The notes under the pieces were generated by a model. It was not told the DNA's origin. It saw only the letters and a list, made by a program, of their open reading frames with translations, and did no database searches. A program made the position numbers and the translations under genes. From assembly GCF_018263905.1 (NCBI RefSeq), contig NZ_JAAFZU010000012.1:109518-173517 (forward strand): a stretch of DNA of 64,000 nucleotides, given 5' to 3'. Source of the stretch: Loktanella sp. SALINAS62. GTDB lineage: Bacteria > Pseudomonadota > Alphaproteobacteria > Rhodobacterales > Rhodobacteraceae. Positions 63,980 to 64,000 of the stretch are shown piece after piece; the first letter of the stretch is position 1, and each line of letters starts with the position of its first letter.

Positions 63980-64000
63980 CCCCCTCACCGGAGACGCAGT

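Overview
The window is GC-rich alphaproteobacterial DNA, almost fully coding. Everything points to Rhodobacteraceae, probably a roseobacter-type aerobic anoxygenic phototroph close to Loktanella/Yoonia: the crtCDEF-bchCXYZ-pufQBALMX photosynthesis module, TGT-N12-ACA (PpsR-type) operators, the 41-residue rpmJ variant, a DinB with an N-terminal zinc ribbon, and CTTGCCAAAAATA palindromic repeats. The genus is inference; the family-level placement is firm.

Layout. 1-5.5 kb: two M16 peptidase-like genes (the first cut by the window edge), mutL, rmuC and a small lipoprotein. 5.6-9.6 kb: an overlapping FAD oxidoreductase / DUF1365 / MFS / short-chain dehydrogenase operon, resembling a set controlled by the singlet-oxygen sigma factor in Rhodobacter sphaeroides. 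9.6-18.4 kb: saccharopine dehydrogenase-like and histidine phosphatase genes (minus), recQ, yaaA, a lone formate dehydrogenase alpha subunit and a DUF481 outer-membrane protein. 18.5-28.3 kb: an acyl-CoA synthetase plus complete branched-chain-type ABC transporter operon, two secreted acidic proteins that look like HdeA domains split by Ser/Asp linkers, and a PaaK-like ligase. 28.3-37.4 kb: a degenerate caspase-like/peptidoglycan-binding protein, a PPC-repeat secreted protein, rpmJ, tRNA-Val, N-formylglutamate amidohydrolase, dinB, a HyuA-type hydantoinase and small unknown proteins. 37.5-41.7 kb: a CDP-alcohol phosphatidyltransferase with a YnjBCD-type ABC transporter.

41.76-54.16 kb is the photosynthesis module: crtC and crtD (minus) diverge from crtE-crtF-bchC-bchX-bchY-bchZ-pufQ-pufB-pufA-pufL-pufM-pufX (plus). 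It encodes late carotenoid steps, chlorophyllide a reductase with the next dehydrogenase, and the LH1-reaction-centre core with PufX instead of a tetraheme cytochrome. Five TGT-N12-ACA operators lie in two clusters: two between crtD and crtE and three evenly spaced ahead of bchC. Neither crtI/crtB/crtA nor the other bch genes flank it, so the photosynthesis genes of this genome are split between loci.

54.5-64 kb: qmcA/nfeD-like pair, pyrF, an acidic membrane-anchored protein, clpB behind a sigma-32-type promoter, an M48 lipoprotein protease, a fasciclin protein, and msrPQ. The last 50 bases look like a strong, possibly rRNA, promoter.

The most notable observations are a palindromic intergenic-type repeat translated in frame inside bchY, the triple operator array, pufX with the split photosynthesis cluster, the interrupted HdeA-like pair, and a formate dehydrogenase lacking the usual His-Cys3 cluster ligands.
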